64,000 nt of DNA from Bathymodiolus brooksi. Lineage: Eukaryota; Mollusca; Bivalvia; Mytilida; Modiolidae. The stretch lies in contig OY804590.1 of assembly GCA_963680875.1 (NCBI GenBank), positions 21,452,640-21,516,639 on the forward strand. The letters run 5' to 3'. Under the pieces are notes generated by a model. That model saw only the letters and a program-made list of their open reading frames with translations. It was not told where the DNA came from and searched no databases. Below are positions 53,301-63,310 of the stretch, one piece after another (positions within the stretch are counted from its first letter, which is position 1; the number at the start of each line of letters is the position of its first letter). The translations under genes were made by a program, and so were the position numbers.

Positions 53301-56300
53301 TCAAGTTAGGTTATCAATCATGGTCTGAAGAAAACCAATCTAATCAAAATTAGATGTTTGTTGTATATTTTTGTATGATACACTAACATCTAACAATGTT
53401 GAATGTGGGGTCAAGTCAGGTAACCTTTCATTAACTACATTATTTGATCAAGTTTGTCAGTGACTTGCGACAGGCCAGTGGTTTTCTCCGGGTCCTCTGG
53501 TTTCCTCCACTAATAAAAATTACTGCCACAATATAACTGAAATATTGTTGAAAGTGGCATTAAACACCCATAAAACCAAACCAAACCAATCATTGTAAGA
53601 CTTACATCTTTTGTTTTTGGATTGAACCAATGTGAAATGTCTCTCCCAGCAGCTTGTATTATAGGTTTTAACAAGACATCACCTGTCAATAAAAAAAGAA
53701 AAATATAATTATTATATCTTTAATATTAGACATGAAAAATGGAAGCTTGTAAAAACAAACTTTTGTATCATTCTACAATTTCCACCACCTGTAATGGATT
53801 CAATTATGTGAGAATAATTTTTATTATTTTTTAAAAGCTTCAAACCAACATAGATTAATAATATTGAAACAATTGATTGCCTGTGGATTAACGTCTACTG
53901 TTATATATTTCATGCATATTCAGGACAAGAACAAGTTCAACAATATAAAAAAAACTATTTATAAGAGTGTTGTGTAACAAAATAATCATTATCACATGTA
54001 TTAAATTAACCCAAGGTACATGACATCATCATCAGTGTTGTGTAACATAATAATCATTATCACATGTATTAAATTAACCCAAGGTACATGACATCATCAT
54101 CAGTGTTGTGTAACAAAATAATCATTATCACATGTATTAAATTAACCCAAGGTACATGACATCATCATCAGTGTTGTGTAACAAAATAATCATTATCACA
54201 TGTATTAAATTAACCCAAGGTACATGACATCATCATCAGTGTTGTGTAACAAAATAATCATTATCACATGTATTAAATTAACCCAAGGTACATGACATCA
54301 TCATCAGTGTTGTGTAACAAAATAATCATTATCACATGTATTAAATTAACCCAAGGTACATGACATCATCATCAGTGTTGTATAACAAAATAATCATTAT
54401 CACATGTATTAAATTAACCCAAGGTACATGACATCATCATCAGTGTTGTGTAACAAAATAATCATTATCACATGTATTAAATTAACCCAAGGTACATGAC
54501 ATCATCATCAGTGTTGTGTAACAAAATAATCATTATCACATGTATTAAATTAACCCAAGGTACATGACATCATCATCAGTGTTGTGTAACAAAATAATCA
54601 TTATCACGTGTATTAAATTAACCCAAGGTACATGACATCATCATCAGTGTTGTGTAACAAAATAATCATTATCACATGTATTAAATTAACCCAAGGTACA
54701 TGACATCATCATCAGTGTTGTGTAACAAAATAATCATTATCACATGTATTAAATTAACCCAAGGTACATGACATCATCATCAGTGTTGTGTAACAAAATA
54801 ATCATTATCACATGTATTAAATTAACCGAAGGTACATGACATCATCATCAGTGTTGTGTAACAAAATAATCATTATCACATGTATTAAATTAACCTAAGG
54901 TACATGACATCATCATCATATTTTGTCGGTTAATTTGTTTGTTGTCTTACATTGTCTGTAATATTTCGTATTTCTTTCACCCAAAGATTGACATTAAGAA
55001 GAATTACAAAGATGCACAGGTACTTAAGTTTCATTTCTGATATAAACAACGACTAAGTTCTAAAATTTCTTTCCTTCTAACTTTGGACATTGTAATAAAA
55101 TATAGCAAATTTAAAAACATTGGTCAGGTTTATGAAATCTAAATGCCTTGTTATACAAGAACAATGGAAGTGTGGATGTTAAAGAACTGCTATAATACAT
55201 GATAAGAAATGTACAGTATGCCAATAATGTAAGCAGGTAAACACACACTTATATTTTGAAATCAACTTGCACTTGACTCTTGACTATCGTCGTGTATTGT
55301 AAAGTCGAGGGTTGGCTATTTTTCATATTCATTAGATGACGTCGTAGCGAGCACGTGCTCTGTGACTGTCAAACAATAATAGTGATGACCTAGTTGGAAA
55401 TTACCAAGTATCTTAACAAAAATGAGATTCAAACAGGTAAAATAACATAAGAAAGCCTCAAGATGCCAATTTCCGCCATTTTTGCTAATGCCCATTTTTA
55501 AAAAACAATTTATGTGCCGCTTTAAGAGCCTTGGGTCACCAGGGTCACGGAAGACACGGTCGGCTGCTTTGCTTACAAACTTGGGTTAAAGGTTATATGA
55601 CTGAATTTGGACTCGTGGGTTTAATCAATTGAGAAAAATGTCTCACAAAACATGTGATTTCTTATTTATCTAACCTGTAAAATGTAAAAAGTCTGACAAT
55701 GAGTGAAACAAAATAACAACTTGTAGCCTTTCAAAACACTTGGTCATGCGACTTTAACATATGGATAAAAGAAAGAATGTATATTGTGCTTAATATAGTT
55801 ATACTGTATTGACCAACATTGTTGTTATTGGCTGTTTAAAATAGTGAACTAAAATGAACTAAAATGAACAGCTGAAAAAACTTTATGTGGAAAATATTTT
55901 TTTCTGCTGAGACAAATTAGACAATTTTGGTGTTATGCCAGTTTTTTTTTATATTATATGACACTGAAAAAAGATGTTTTTAGCGGTGATTGTTATTACA
56001 AATAGTTATCTTAATTATAGTTGAAAAAAAACTGAATTGGTATCATCTTTCATTTATTCACAACCGTATGCAAATATGGAGTCTCGACTTTACAATACAC
56101 TCGACAAAACATGGTGGAAATACCCTCCAAGTTTCAGATGGATTTTTAATCACTTGCTAAGGATGCAAAAATAATGTAATCGGTACCAAAAGAGACTACA
56201 TGTATGTTTATTCTTGATTATGTTATTTATAGAATAGTTGCAGTTATTTTAGAAATGTTTTGAGACAAAATAGTCTTAGGGTCTCGACTTTACAATACAC

Positions 56301-56463
56301 GAGGATACTTGAGTCTCGAGTCTTGTTATAAAAAGAATATACCTTTGTACTTTTCACAAAGAGGCGTTAGATTGTACACCTTCCCTAGAAATGACACCCA
56401 TAAATCATCAACAGTATTGTGTACAGCTACTTCTTTTGGCGTAAAGTATTTCGGTCGACCCAT
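50136..56463 (-). CDS. CYB5D1: CYB5D1, cytochrome b5 domain-containing protein 1, 4 coding exons
   Basis: Minus-strand exons are 56463-56343, 53682-53606, 52372-52154 and 50366-50136; 648 nt, 215 residues plus stop; all introns GT-AG with matching phases (1, 0, 0). The N-terminal half is the cytochrome b5-like domain: [41 protein letters not shown] (His58). As in vertebrate CYB5D1 the usual first haem motif HPGG is absent (KYKG instead). The C-terminal half has [23 protein letters not shown] and [11 protein letters not shown], ending [10 protein letters not shown]. Human CYB5D1 is 228 aa, so this is full length. The vertebrate/algal protein is a radial-spoke-linked ciliary factor. The start is the first ATG, just after the shared promoter with NAA38. 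Confidence 0.95.
50695..51185 (-). repeat. SINE-C, reverse copy interrupted by repeat E
   Basis: The tail half (50695-50815) and head half (51066-51185, with GTGAGTTTGATTATC and CTATGATTGTATGGCTG on its strand) are separated by repeat E. ACTTTA(T/C) occurs on both sides of the insert and may be its target duplication. Confidence 0.7.
50812..51065 (+). mobile_element. Dispersed repeat E, copy 3, inserted into SINE-C
   Basis: TTCATGACTTATCACCGAGT, GGAACTGCTTACCCTTCCGG, AGCACCTGAGTTC and CCCCTTTGGTGATCTTT match the other two copies. The clean interruption of a SINE proves mobility. No ends of known type were identified. Confidence 0.65.
52154..52372 (-). CDS. CYB5D1: CYB5D1 coding exon 3
   Basis: Seventy-three codons, phase 0 at both ends: [39 protein letters not shown] and [14 protein letters not shown]. 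Confidence 0.95.
52373..53605. other. CYB5D1 intron 2
   Basis: Holds a forward SINE-C (52547-52800), a CAGTCAAACCTG-type MITE (52951-53135) and a 5'-truncated SINE-C (53420-53590). The SINE boundaries are approximate. Nothing else supported. Confidence 0.65.
53606..53682 (-). CDS. CYB5D1: CYB5D1 coding exon 2
   Basis: Seventy-seven bases, phase 1 to 0: [20 protein letters not shown] then NPKTKD. Contains His58, the candidate haem ligand. Donor GTAAGT, acceptor TTGACAG. Confidence 0.94.
53966..54918. repeat. 68-bp minisatellite, 14 near-identical copies
   Basis: The unit is TGTAACAAAATAATCATTAT plus CACATGTATTAAATTAACCC plus AAGGTACATGACATCATCAT plus CAGTGTTG. Only about six single-base differences appear over 950 bp, so the expansion is recent or actively homogenised. 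Confidence 0.95.
55276..56325. mobile_element. Candidate inverted-repeat element with GTGTATTGTAAAGTCGAG ends
   Basis: CGTGTATTGTAAAGTCGAG at about 55290 and its reverse complement CTCGACTTTACAATACACGA at about 56283 face each other, with GACTC-type text outside both. A third inverted copy lies inside at about 56083. No target duplication could be fixed, so the limits are approximate. Confidence 0.45.
56343..56463 (-). CDS. CYB5D1: CYB5D1 coding exon 1
   Basis: ATG at 56463-56461; encodes [16 protein letters not shown] and [13 protein letters not shown], ending in phase 1 at donor GTATAT. Confidence 0.94.
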
Positions 56464-56703
56464 TTTTCATCAATCTATGTAAATCGTTGTCAATGTCAAC
56501 ACCAAACCGGAAGTTGGCATTATTATTTATGTACAAAACGAAATAAAGATTAACTTTAATAATTTCAGAAATGGCATATATTTTAATAGTTTATAATGAT
56601 AAAAATTGAAATAAACAAATTTGTGTGACTTATATAATGCCATTGTATAATATACAAACAAAAACATAATAAATATGTGAATTCGTTTCGTTTCATTGTA
56701 GAA
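56464..56703. promoter_or_regulatory. Shared promoter of CYB5D1 and NAA38
   Basis: Only 240 bases separate the two opposite start codons. ACCGGAAGT at 56506-56514 is a perfect ETS/GABP-type site, common in bidirectional housekeeping promoters. Just before the NAA38 ATG the sequence TTTCATTGTAG resembles a splice acceptor, so NAA38 may have an untranslated first exon here. Confidence 0.7.
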
Positions 56704-56721
56704 ATGGCCGGCGAAGTTCAG
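56704..56721 (+). CDS. NAA38: NAA38 coding exon 1
   Basis: Six codons, MAGEVQ. Placement rests on the good start context, the phase match with exon 2 and the conserved opposite neighbour. It is short, so alternative starts remain possible. Confidence 0.65.
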
Positions 56722-59700
56722 GTTTGTAAATTCGGATATTTTCTTAAGGAAAAACAAACAAAAAAGCTTCAAAGGCGTCCACAGTGACCAACCGCTTGTT
56801 TGATTTTGCTATGAACTAACCACTTGCTGAAAATAATTGTCTTAATATAAGAATTATAGATAATAAGTGATTTTCAAGTTTTGCATGTGCACATTTTCGG
56901 TAACAAAACAGTTCGGCACCACAGGCACTCGAATTCCGGACCCCCCTATTTCCTCATTTGGTCCCTCCCGCGATTATGGTATGGATCTTTGTCTGGAAGT
57001 ATATCTTTAAGCCATTTATCCATATTTTACAACATTTCGTGTTACAACTCTCGTTCTACTAACTTTTGTTTCTAGCCTCTACTGGCTCTAGCCTAGGTCC
57101 AACTACCGTTTTACTTAAATTACTTAAATAAACATAAAGCCATCAAAGGTAAGAAACAATCGTCAAAATACGAAGAGGGAATCCTCGCTTCGACTCAATA
57201 TTTTACAATAACATACCAGTTTTAAAAAGGACCTTCGCTTGTCCTCGTCTCAAAAATGATTTCCCTTCATTCCTATCTAGTTTATACGTACGAACAACAA
57301 ATATTTATTGACGAAATTCAAGTTTATTCTCGACGACACATCCAACTTTCCTCCACTCGTGCCCATTCAGGAGGTCAACCGAGCATATTTTGTTTCGCGC
57401 TATTTCATTGGTCGGAAAGATTTTCGGAACTTTTTTAGCTTGTTCCTCGCTACGCACGGCCAATCCATTTCGTATCGAGAGGCCTATTAAGCGGGAGTTT
57501 TAAATAAATATAAAAGAATATAAGTTTCAACAAAAATACTGTTATTTTAGCAAAACTTTCAAAGAACAAGCATGAGAAGTACACATCAGATTAAATCTAG
57601 GACTGTTGATGACCATTTTTTTTCTTCTTTTTTTTTGGAAAAGGGGTGGGGGGGGAGAGTAGATGATGTTGTTAGGTATAGATTGGTTTGTTGTTGAAGA
57701 TTCAAGCAGAAAAGCGAAGCTGGTTGTTTCGTTGTATGTTGTTGGATTTTGTTTTATGTACAATATACATGATGTACATTTACCCATACCCATTCTTTTC
57801 TTCAGGTAAATAACATAATTAGAACTTTTCATGAGTATCGCAACAAACTTTGATCTTAAATTCTTTCTGTATGGCCAAAAAAAAAATATGTGTGTTTACG
57901 GTCACCCGACCTACCCTAATTTTTGCTAGCGACCCTATGCATTTTTACACAGAATTCGGATAACCATTTTTGTTTTTTATCCAGCAGCAATGTTTTATTT
58001 ATTCAACTGCTAGCTTTTTGTCGAAATTGAGAGCAAAGAAGGTAGAAAAACTGCATAATTCGTCATTTTACCAGAATTTTCGAAAATTAAATACCGGAAC
58101 CGGGAACGACTATTTCCGGTTTTGTCGATAATAAAAAAAAATCAAAATTAATCCCGACCGACCCTAGATTTTTTTGACATGTGACGATAAACACACATAT
58201 ATTTTTTTTTGGCCTAACTGAAAGAAATATAAAAATTCTGGTTTGAACAACACACACCTAAAATTGTGGATGTAAAAAAAAATTTGTGTTGTATTTTTTC
58301 ATTGGTTTATTGAAACATGAAGTACTAAAAATGCACACCTTCATGTTTTTATACTTATTTTAACTGTTTAAATCAAAACTGGGCATCAGAAATTGCATTA
58401 AGAGGAGGTTTTTTTCTTGTTTTTTTTTATTATTTTGGGGGGGGGGGTCATTAATTATTTGTGATGAGCCTAGGTAAAAAAATGTTGAGTCGAGGACAAG
58501 CGAAGGTCCTTTTTAAAACTGGTGCGTTATTGTAAAATATTGAATCGAAGCGAGGATTCCCTCTTCGTATTTTGACGATTGTTTCTTACCTTTGTTTATT
58601 TAAGTAAAACGGCAGCTGGACCCAGAAACAAAAGTTAGTAGAACGAGAGAGTTGTAACACGAAATGTTGTAAAATATAGATAAATGGCTCAAAGATATAC
58701 TTTCAGACAAAGATCCATATCATAATCGTGGGAGGGACCAAATGAGGAAATAGGGGGGTCCGGAATTCGAGTGCCTGTGTTCGGCACCAAGACAGTTCGG
58801 TATTAAGACAAATCAGTACCAGGACAAATCGGCACCGCATTTTCTTTCAAACAAACGTGAAATGCAATCAAAACATAATTGATTTAAACATTCTGTAAAA
58901 GAAGCCATTATTAACTCTCTTAATTAAGATCAAAAGCAGTGATCAAATGTTTACAGCTTGTGTTTGCATTGGTTATTGTTTGATCTTTATTTTAAGCATA
59001 TAATGAAAAGAAAATTACTGTGTATGGATTTTTTTTGTTTTTAGAATCCATACCACTTCCTAAAGCTTGTGCAAGCCATATTGAGAAAATTTTGAGTAAA
59101 AGCCCAGAAACATGATAAAATGGATGGGGCAGAAAAACTTCTTTCAATTTCACAATGTCAGACGACAGTTGTATACAGTTTAACAGTATTGTCCACATGA
59201 TCAGGATTTTTTTTTCGGAACAGACGTGATTAAAAAAGTGCCGATTTGTCTTTTTGAGGTGCCGATTTGTCTAATTGAGGTGCCGAATTGTCCGGGTGCC
59301 AATTTGTCTTAGTACCGAAATGTCTCACACAGGTGCCGAAGTGTCCTGGTGCCGATTTGTCCCAGTGCCGAAGTGTCTAAAATTCCACATTTTCTTCCTG
59401 TCATCCTGACCGTTATTGGCGTTAAAGGACGTTTCGTCCATAGTACCAGTTTGGCCACACTTTATAAAGACGTTTTATTGATAACGAAATATGAATAAAA
59501 GAATGAAAATGGTCAAATCATAGTTACTACTTATTCATCAAATGTTAATCTGTTATCTGTAATTGTTGTTCTGCCAATCAAAGCACACCTCCTATTAACA
59601 GGAAGAATCTTATTGACTAATTGCCGTTCTGCCAGTCAAGGCACACCTCCTATTAACAGGAAGAATCTCATCTACTATCCTCCACCCACAGGTGCTTGTG

Positions 59701-62700
59701 TAGAGTCAAAAATATGCTCGCTATGTACCTAAAATACCACAAGGCAGGACTCACTCCTACTACCCCTGTCACTTCATCCCCTATTTCCCGTCAAAATGTC
59801 GATAGGACGCAAATCGCTTACTAATTTGCGTAGTGAAATGATTTTTCTTCACTTGGCGTCTGTTGTCTGTCGTCTGTAAGCTTTTCACATTTCAAGCTTC
59901 TTCTCCGAAACCACTGGGCCAATTGGACCCAAACTTAGCAGGAATGTTCCTTGGATGGTCCTCTACAAAGTTTCTGTTTTTTGTTCCAGTCGGATATTCA
60001 ATATAGCTGCCAGGGCCAATAATATGCTCTGATTGGCTGAAATTTCAAAGATCTTCTTCTCTGAAACTAATGAACTGACTGAACCCAAACTGTAAATGAA
60101 TGATCATTGGAATGTCCTTTACCAAGTTTCTGTTTTTTATGCCGATCGGAAATCCAAGATGGCCACCATCGCAGGACATAGATTAACATTGGACCCTATG
60201 GGAAAATGTTCAAATGCCTTCTTCTCAGAAACTACAAATATGATTAAAGCCATACTGTACATGGATGGTCCTCTACAATCTTAAGGTTTTTTATTCCGAT
60301 ATGAAATTCAAAATGGCGGCTATGGCAGGTCTTAATTTAACATTGGACCCTATGGGAAAAATGTTTCAAAATGCTTCTTCTCTGAAACCACTTGGACAGT
60401 TGAAACCAAACTGCCCAGGAATGATCATTGGAAGGTCCTCTACAAATTTCTGTTTTTTATGCCTATCGGAAATCCAAGATGACTGCCACCACAGGTCATA
60501 GTATTAACACTGGACCATATGGGGAAAATACAGAAATATGTTCTTCTCTGAAGCTATTGCACTGATTGAACCTAAACTGTGCATCAATCATTGGAAGGTC
60601 CTTTACAAACTTTGTGTTTTTTATGTTGATCGGAATTCCAAGATGACTACCACTGCAGGACATAGTTTTTACATAGGACCAATTGGTTCTTTTTATAACC
60701 AGGTGAACGATACAGGCTCTTGAGAGCCTCTGGTTATATCTTCCTACCATCTACACCCTCATACTGACAGATATTCCTCCGATTTTGTTGACAATAGACA
60801 CCTACGTGGCTGCAAAAGGGAAAGTAGGTCACATGACATCTTCCGCCTTTCGGTCGTTCTCAGATTTTATCATATATAAATACTAAACACTAAAAATTCC
60901 AAATTCAAATTACAAGGCGCCAAGATATAAATTTCTCATATATGTTTCGTAAGGCAATGATAAAATCGACATGGTATAAACCAATCTTGACCTGAAATAA
61001 AAATATGAATATCCATACAGAAGTACCGGCTATGACACTCAGTTTCTCAATCCATGCTTATGAAAATAACAAAGTACCGAAATTGCAGGAAATTTAAATT
61101 CTGCATATGGCTATTTCGACAATTTATGTCTCATCAGTGCAGATAAAATCGTAACATTTGGAAGACCAATAAGTTACCAAAAGATGTTGAAATCATAAAA
61201 TAAATGATCACAGATGAAGCAATACACAATATTTTCCAGAAGAATCCATGCATTGCAAAAATACAGACTATAACCAAGGATCCACACTTAGGTAAAAAAA
61301 AAATATATGTGTGTTTACTGTCACATGTCAAAAAAAATCTAGGGTCGGTCGGTCGGGATTAATTTTTTTTTTTTTTTTATATATTATCGACAAAACCGGA
61401 AATAGTAGTTCCGGAATCCGATTCCGGTATTTAATTTTCGAAAATTCCGGTAAAATGACGAATTATGCTGTTTTTCTACCTTCTTTGCTCTCAATTTTGA
61501 CAAAAAGCTAGCAGTTGAATAAATAAAACATTGCTGCTGGTTAAACAACAAAAATAGTTATCCGAATTCTGTGTAAAAATGCATAGGGTCGCTAGCAAAA
61601 ATTAGGGTAGGTCGGGTGACCGTAAACACACATGTTTTTTTTTTTGGCCTTACCAAAACCTGAGACATAAATGGTCACAGAATAAGCAATACACACTTAT
61701 GGTCGGTCATCTCGATGCCAATATGATATGCATATGTGTATTACCATGATTACTATAAAAAATAATTCCCCTAAGAATCCATACAATAGTACAGGCTACC
61801 ACACTCAGTTTCTTCATCCATACTTATGACAAATCTAACAATTTAATTTAGAGAAACTCCCTCTTCAAGCAGATAGATATAAACTATATCCGAAACGACT
61901 ATGGCCGAAATGGTTTGTGGACGAAACGTACTATGGCCGAACTGGAGTGTGGACGAAATGTCTCTAAAGCATCCTGACCACTTGTATCACATTTTTACCT
62001 ACATGTACACTTGTGTTATTGTCTGTAAATGTGTTCCACATGCACAAGACACATATCAATTAAAAATGTCCATTCAGTCAATGTCAATGATAATATAAGA
62101 AAATAGTGGTTTGTGTAATATAAAAAGAGAAGGCTTACAGTTACAATTCCCAAAAAAACCCAGCAAAAATGTAAACAAATTGGTTTATTTCTATGTGAAC
62201 TGTTGTATATAGGACTACCTAAAGTTTTTCTATGCTATGTGATTTATTGGACTGCAGACAACTATACATTGGCATAAGCCATTTTTGTCATGCTGCTGAT
62301 GAAGTTGCAGCTCCATCGCTAATCAGCCATGCACATGGTGCCATAAAAAGTATTATTGAAAAATATACTTTTTCATTGAGTAAAAATAGAGTAACATAAA
62401 AATATGCAATTACTTTAATAAGACTATAAAATTGGTATGTGTTCAGCTGCTTCACCACTAAGCAGGAAGCATTACAAGGAGAAAAGGCAAAGACTGTCTA
62501 TATCAATTTGACAGTCTTTGGTTTGACTCAACCAGGGGTTGTTGCACAATTTTCTTCTCTGGAGACAGGAGGCAAGCGTACGAACTATTACAACACCAAT
62601 CCGGTTTGTCAGTACAAGGCCTAGGTATGAGGACAAAAATGAAGAAAAAATGGTTCAAGCAAAAACACACCATGACGCATGTATTTGATTCAAAGTTCTG

Positions 62701-62891
62701 TGTCTATAGACTATACTTAGCTTGTTATCATTGGTTTGTTACCATATATATATTTAATGTTAGATTTTTATTTCATTAGCAAGAAAATTCAAAAGAGCAG
62801 AATGAAGAAAAAACTGAAGGAAAGAAAAAGTTAGAAAAGTGGTTAAATAAGAGTATAAAGATAAAAATGACTGATGGGAGAACTCTAATTG
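56704..62891 (+). CDS. NAA38: NAA38 (NatC auxiliary subunit, LSm-domain), first two coding exons
   Basis: Exon 1 is 56704-56721 (MAGEVQ, donor GTTTGT, phase 0). Exon 2 is 62780-62891 (QENSKEQNEEK, then KLEKWLNKSIKIKMTDGRTL, ending in phase 1 at donor GTAATT). The WLNK...I(K/R)MTDGRTL segment is the start of the LSm fold of NAA38 (LSMD1). NAA38 joins NAA30 and NAA35 in the NatC N-terminal acetyltransferase. Forty-three of roughly 110-125 residues are visible; the rest lies beyond the window. Identity is supported by position: NAA38 is also head to head with CYB5D1 in vertebrates. Confidence 0.85.
56921..58778. mobile_element. 1858-bp element with ~300-bp inverted repeats, nested in element 2
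   Basis: Terminal inverted repeats of about 335 bp (56921-57256) and 295 bp (58484-58778) begin ACAGGCACTCGAATTCCGGA and stay highly similar over CCCCCCTATTTCCTCATTTG, TTTACAACATTTCGTGTTAC and AGAGGGAATCCTCGCTTCGA. The target GTTCGGCACC is duplicated at 56911-56920 and 58779-58788. Long inverted repeats with a 9-10 bp duplication fit Mutator-like elements. The interior has no transposase frame. Confidence 0.78.
57873..58214 (-). mobile_element. 'GGCCAAAAA' MITE, copy 1, inside the nested element
   Basis: 342 bp with ends GGCCAAAAAAAAAATATGTG and, inverted, GGCCAAAAAAAAAATATATG; the flanks are TAT/TAA. The interior (GTCACCCGACCTACCCTAAT; TAATCCCGACCGACCCTAG) matches copies 2 and 3 in reverse. 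Confidence 0.8.
59810..60740 (+). repeat. 'CTCACCTG'-family repeat with four ~200-bp internal units
   Basis: Each unit has GAAACTAnnnGACTGATTGAACC-like text, TTTCTGTTTTTTATGCCGAT, CGGAAATCCAAGATGGCCAC and ATTGGACCCTATGGGAAAA. It ends GGTGAACGATACAGGCTCTT, the usual terminus of this bivalve family. The short frames across it (60096-60750) are not genes. Confidence 0.65.
61291..61649 (+). mobile_element. 'GGCCAAAAA' MITE, copy 2, TTA duplication
   Basis: 359 bp, flanked by TTA at 61288-61290 and 61650-61652. The left end is slightly altered (GGTAAAAA), the right end intact (TTTTTGGCC). It holds AGGGTCGGTCGGTCGGGATT. Confidence 0.82.
62425..62600 (+). repeat. Rearranged SINE-A fragment
   Basis: ACTATAAAATTGGTATGTGT and CACTAAGCAGGAAGCATTAC match the SINE-A body. 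An inverted piece (GACAGTCTTTGGTTTGACTC) follows. Confidence 0.5.
62780..62891 (+). CDS. NAA38: NAA38 coding exon 2
   Basis: Acceptor TTTCATTAG, 37 codons plus one base, with a Lys/Glu-rich lead and the LSm start WLNKSIKIKMTDGRTL. Donor GTAATT, phase 1. Confidence 0.88.
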
Positions 62892-63310
62892 GTAATTTTT
62901 GTAAAAATATTTTTTTCTACTTATTACACTCTTCCTAGGCATGGCCACATACATCATTTACATGCTAGCAAGGTACATGTATATTTACAAGTTTTTTTGA
63001 CAAGGCTCGTTGGAAAACCTGAAATGGAATATATTTAAAACATCTTCTTTCAGTAACTATATAATGACACTGATTTAATCCAAATTGTACACCCATGAAA
63101 TATGACCAGGTAATAAGCAATACATACAGGGTCTGATGAGCGTCTGGAAACGTTGCCATATGTGCCAAGTTCTTTTTCAAACTTGTTTTATCTTCCAGTG
63201 TGAATCAAGCAATTGGTAGCCATTTTAAATATCAAATTGAAACAGAATGGTAAAACAATATTGAAGACCACCAACAGACCTTTTTTACAAAGGTTCAGTG
63301 CAAATTACAG
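62892..63310. other. NAA38 intron 2 start, no recognised feature
   Basis: AT-rich sequence. The next NAA38 exon (expected to encode the rest of the LSm fold) was not found before the window end. Confidence 0.45.

Larger units (their letters stand above)
53683..56342. other. CYB5D1 intron 1
   Basis: Holds the 68-bp array (53966-54918) and a candidate inverted-repeat element (about 55276-56325). The remainder is AT-rich without a supported feature. Confidence 0.6.
56899..59385. mobile_element. Mutator-like element 2, 9-bp target duplication, host of a second element
   Basis: Direct repeat CACATTTTC at 56890-56898 and 59386-59394. The right end carries the same inverted ladder (GTGCCGAA-TGTC motif) as element 1 at 8134-9244. 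The left end has one ladder unit before, and two to three after, an inserted 1858-bp element. Without the insert it would be about 620 bp. No coding frame. Confidence 0.68.
59412..61969. mobile_element. Mutator-like element 3, 10-bp target duplication
   Basis: Direct repeat CATCCTGACC at 59402-59411 and 61970-61979. The ends are inverted and share GACGTTTCGTCCATAG and CAGTTTGGCCA on the left with GTACTATGGCCGAACTGG and GGACGAAATGTC on the right, the latter in two or three repeat steps. The element encloses the 'CTCACCTG' repeat (59810-60740) and MITE copy 2. No transposase seen. Confidence 0.65.
56722..62779. other. NAA38 intron 1, a nest of transposable elements
   Basis: About 6 kb, of which some 5 kb is two adjacent Mutator-like elements with further insertions inside (56899-59385 and 59412-61969). 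61980-62779 holds only a rearranged SINE-A fragment near 62425-62600, besides AT-rich DNA. Confidence 0.75.

Noticed and set aside
56881..57490. Short plus-strand frames near the NAA38 start as further exons
   Set aside because: They lie in the inverted repeat of the nested transposon, and the copy at the other end shows the same text in reverse.
58441..58447. Poly-G runs at 58436-58447, 44281-44290 and poly-C at 33877-33887 as G-quadruplex features
   Set aside because: Isolated single homopolymers without the paired arrangement seen at 6398-6657; not enough to support a function.
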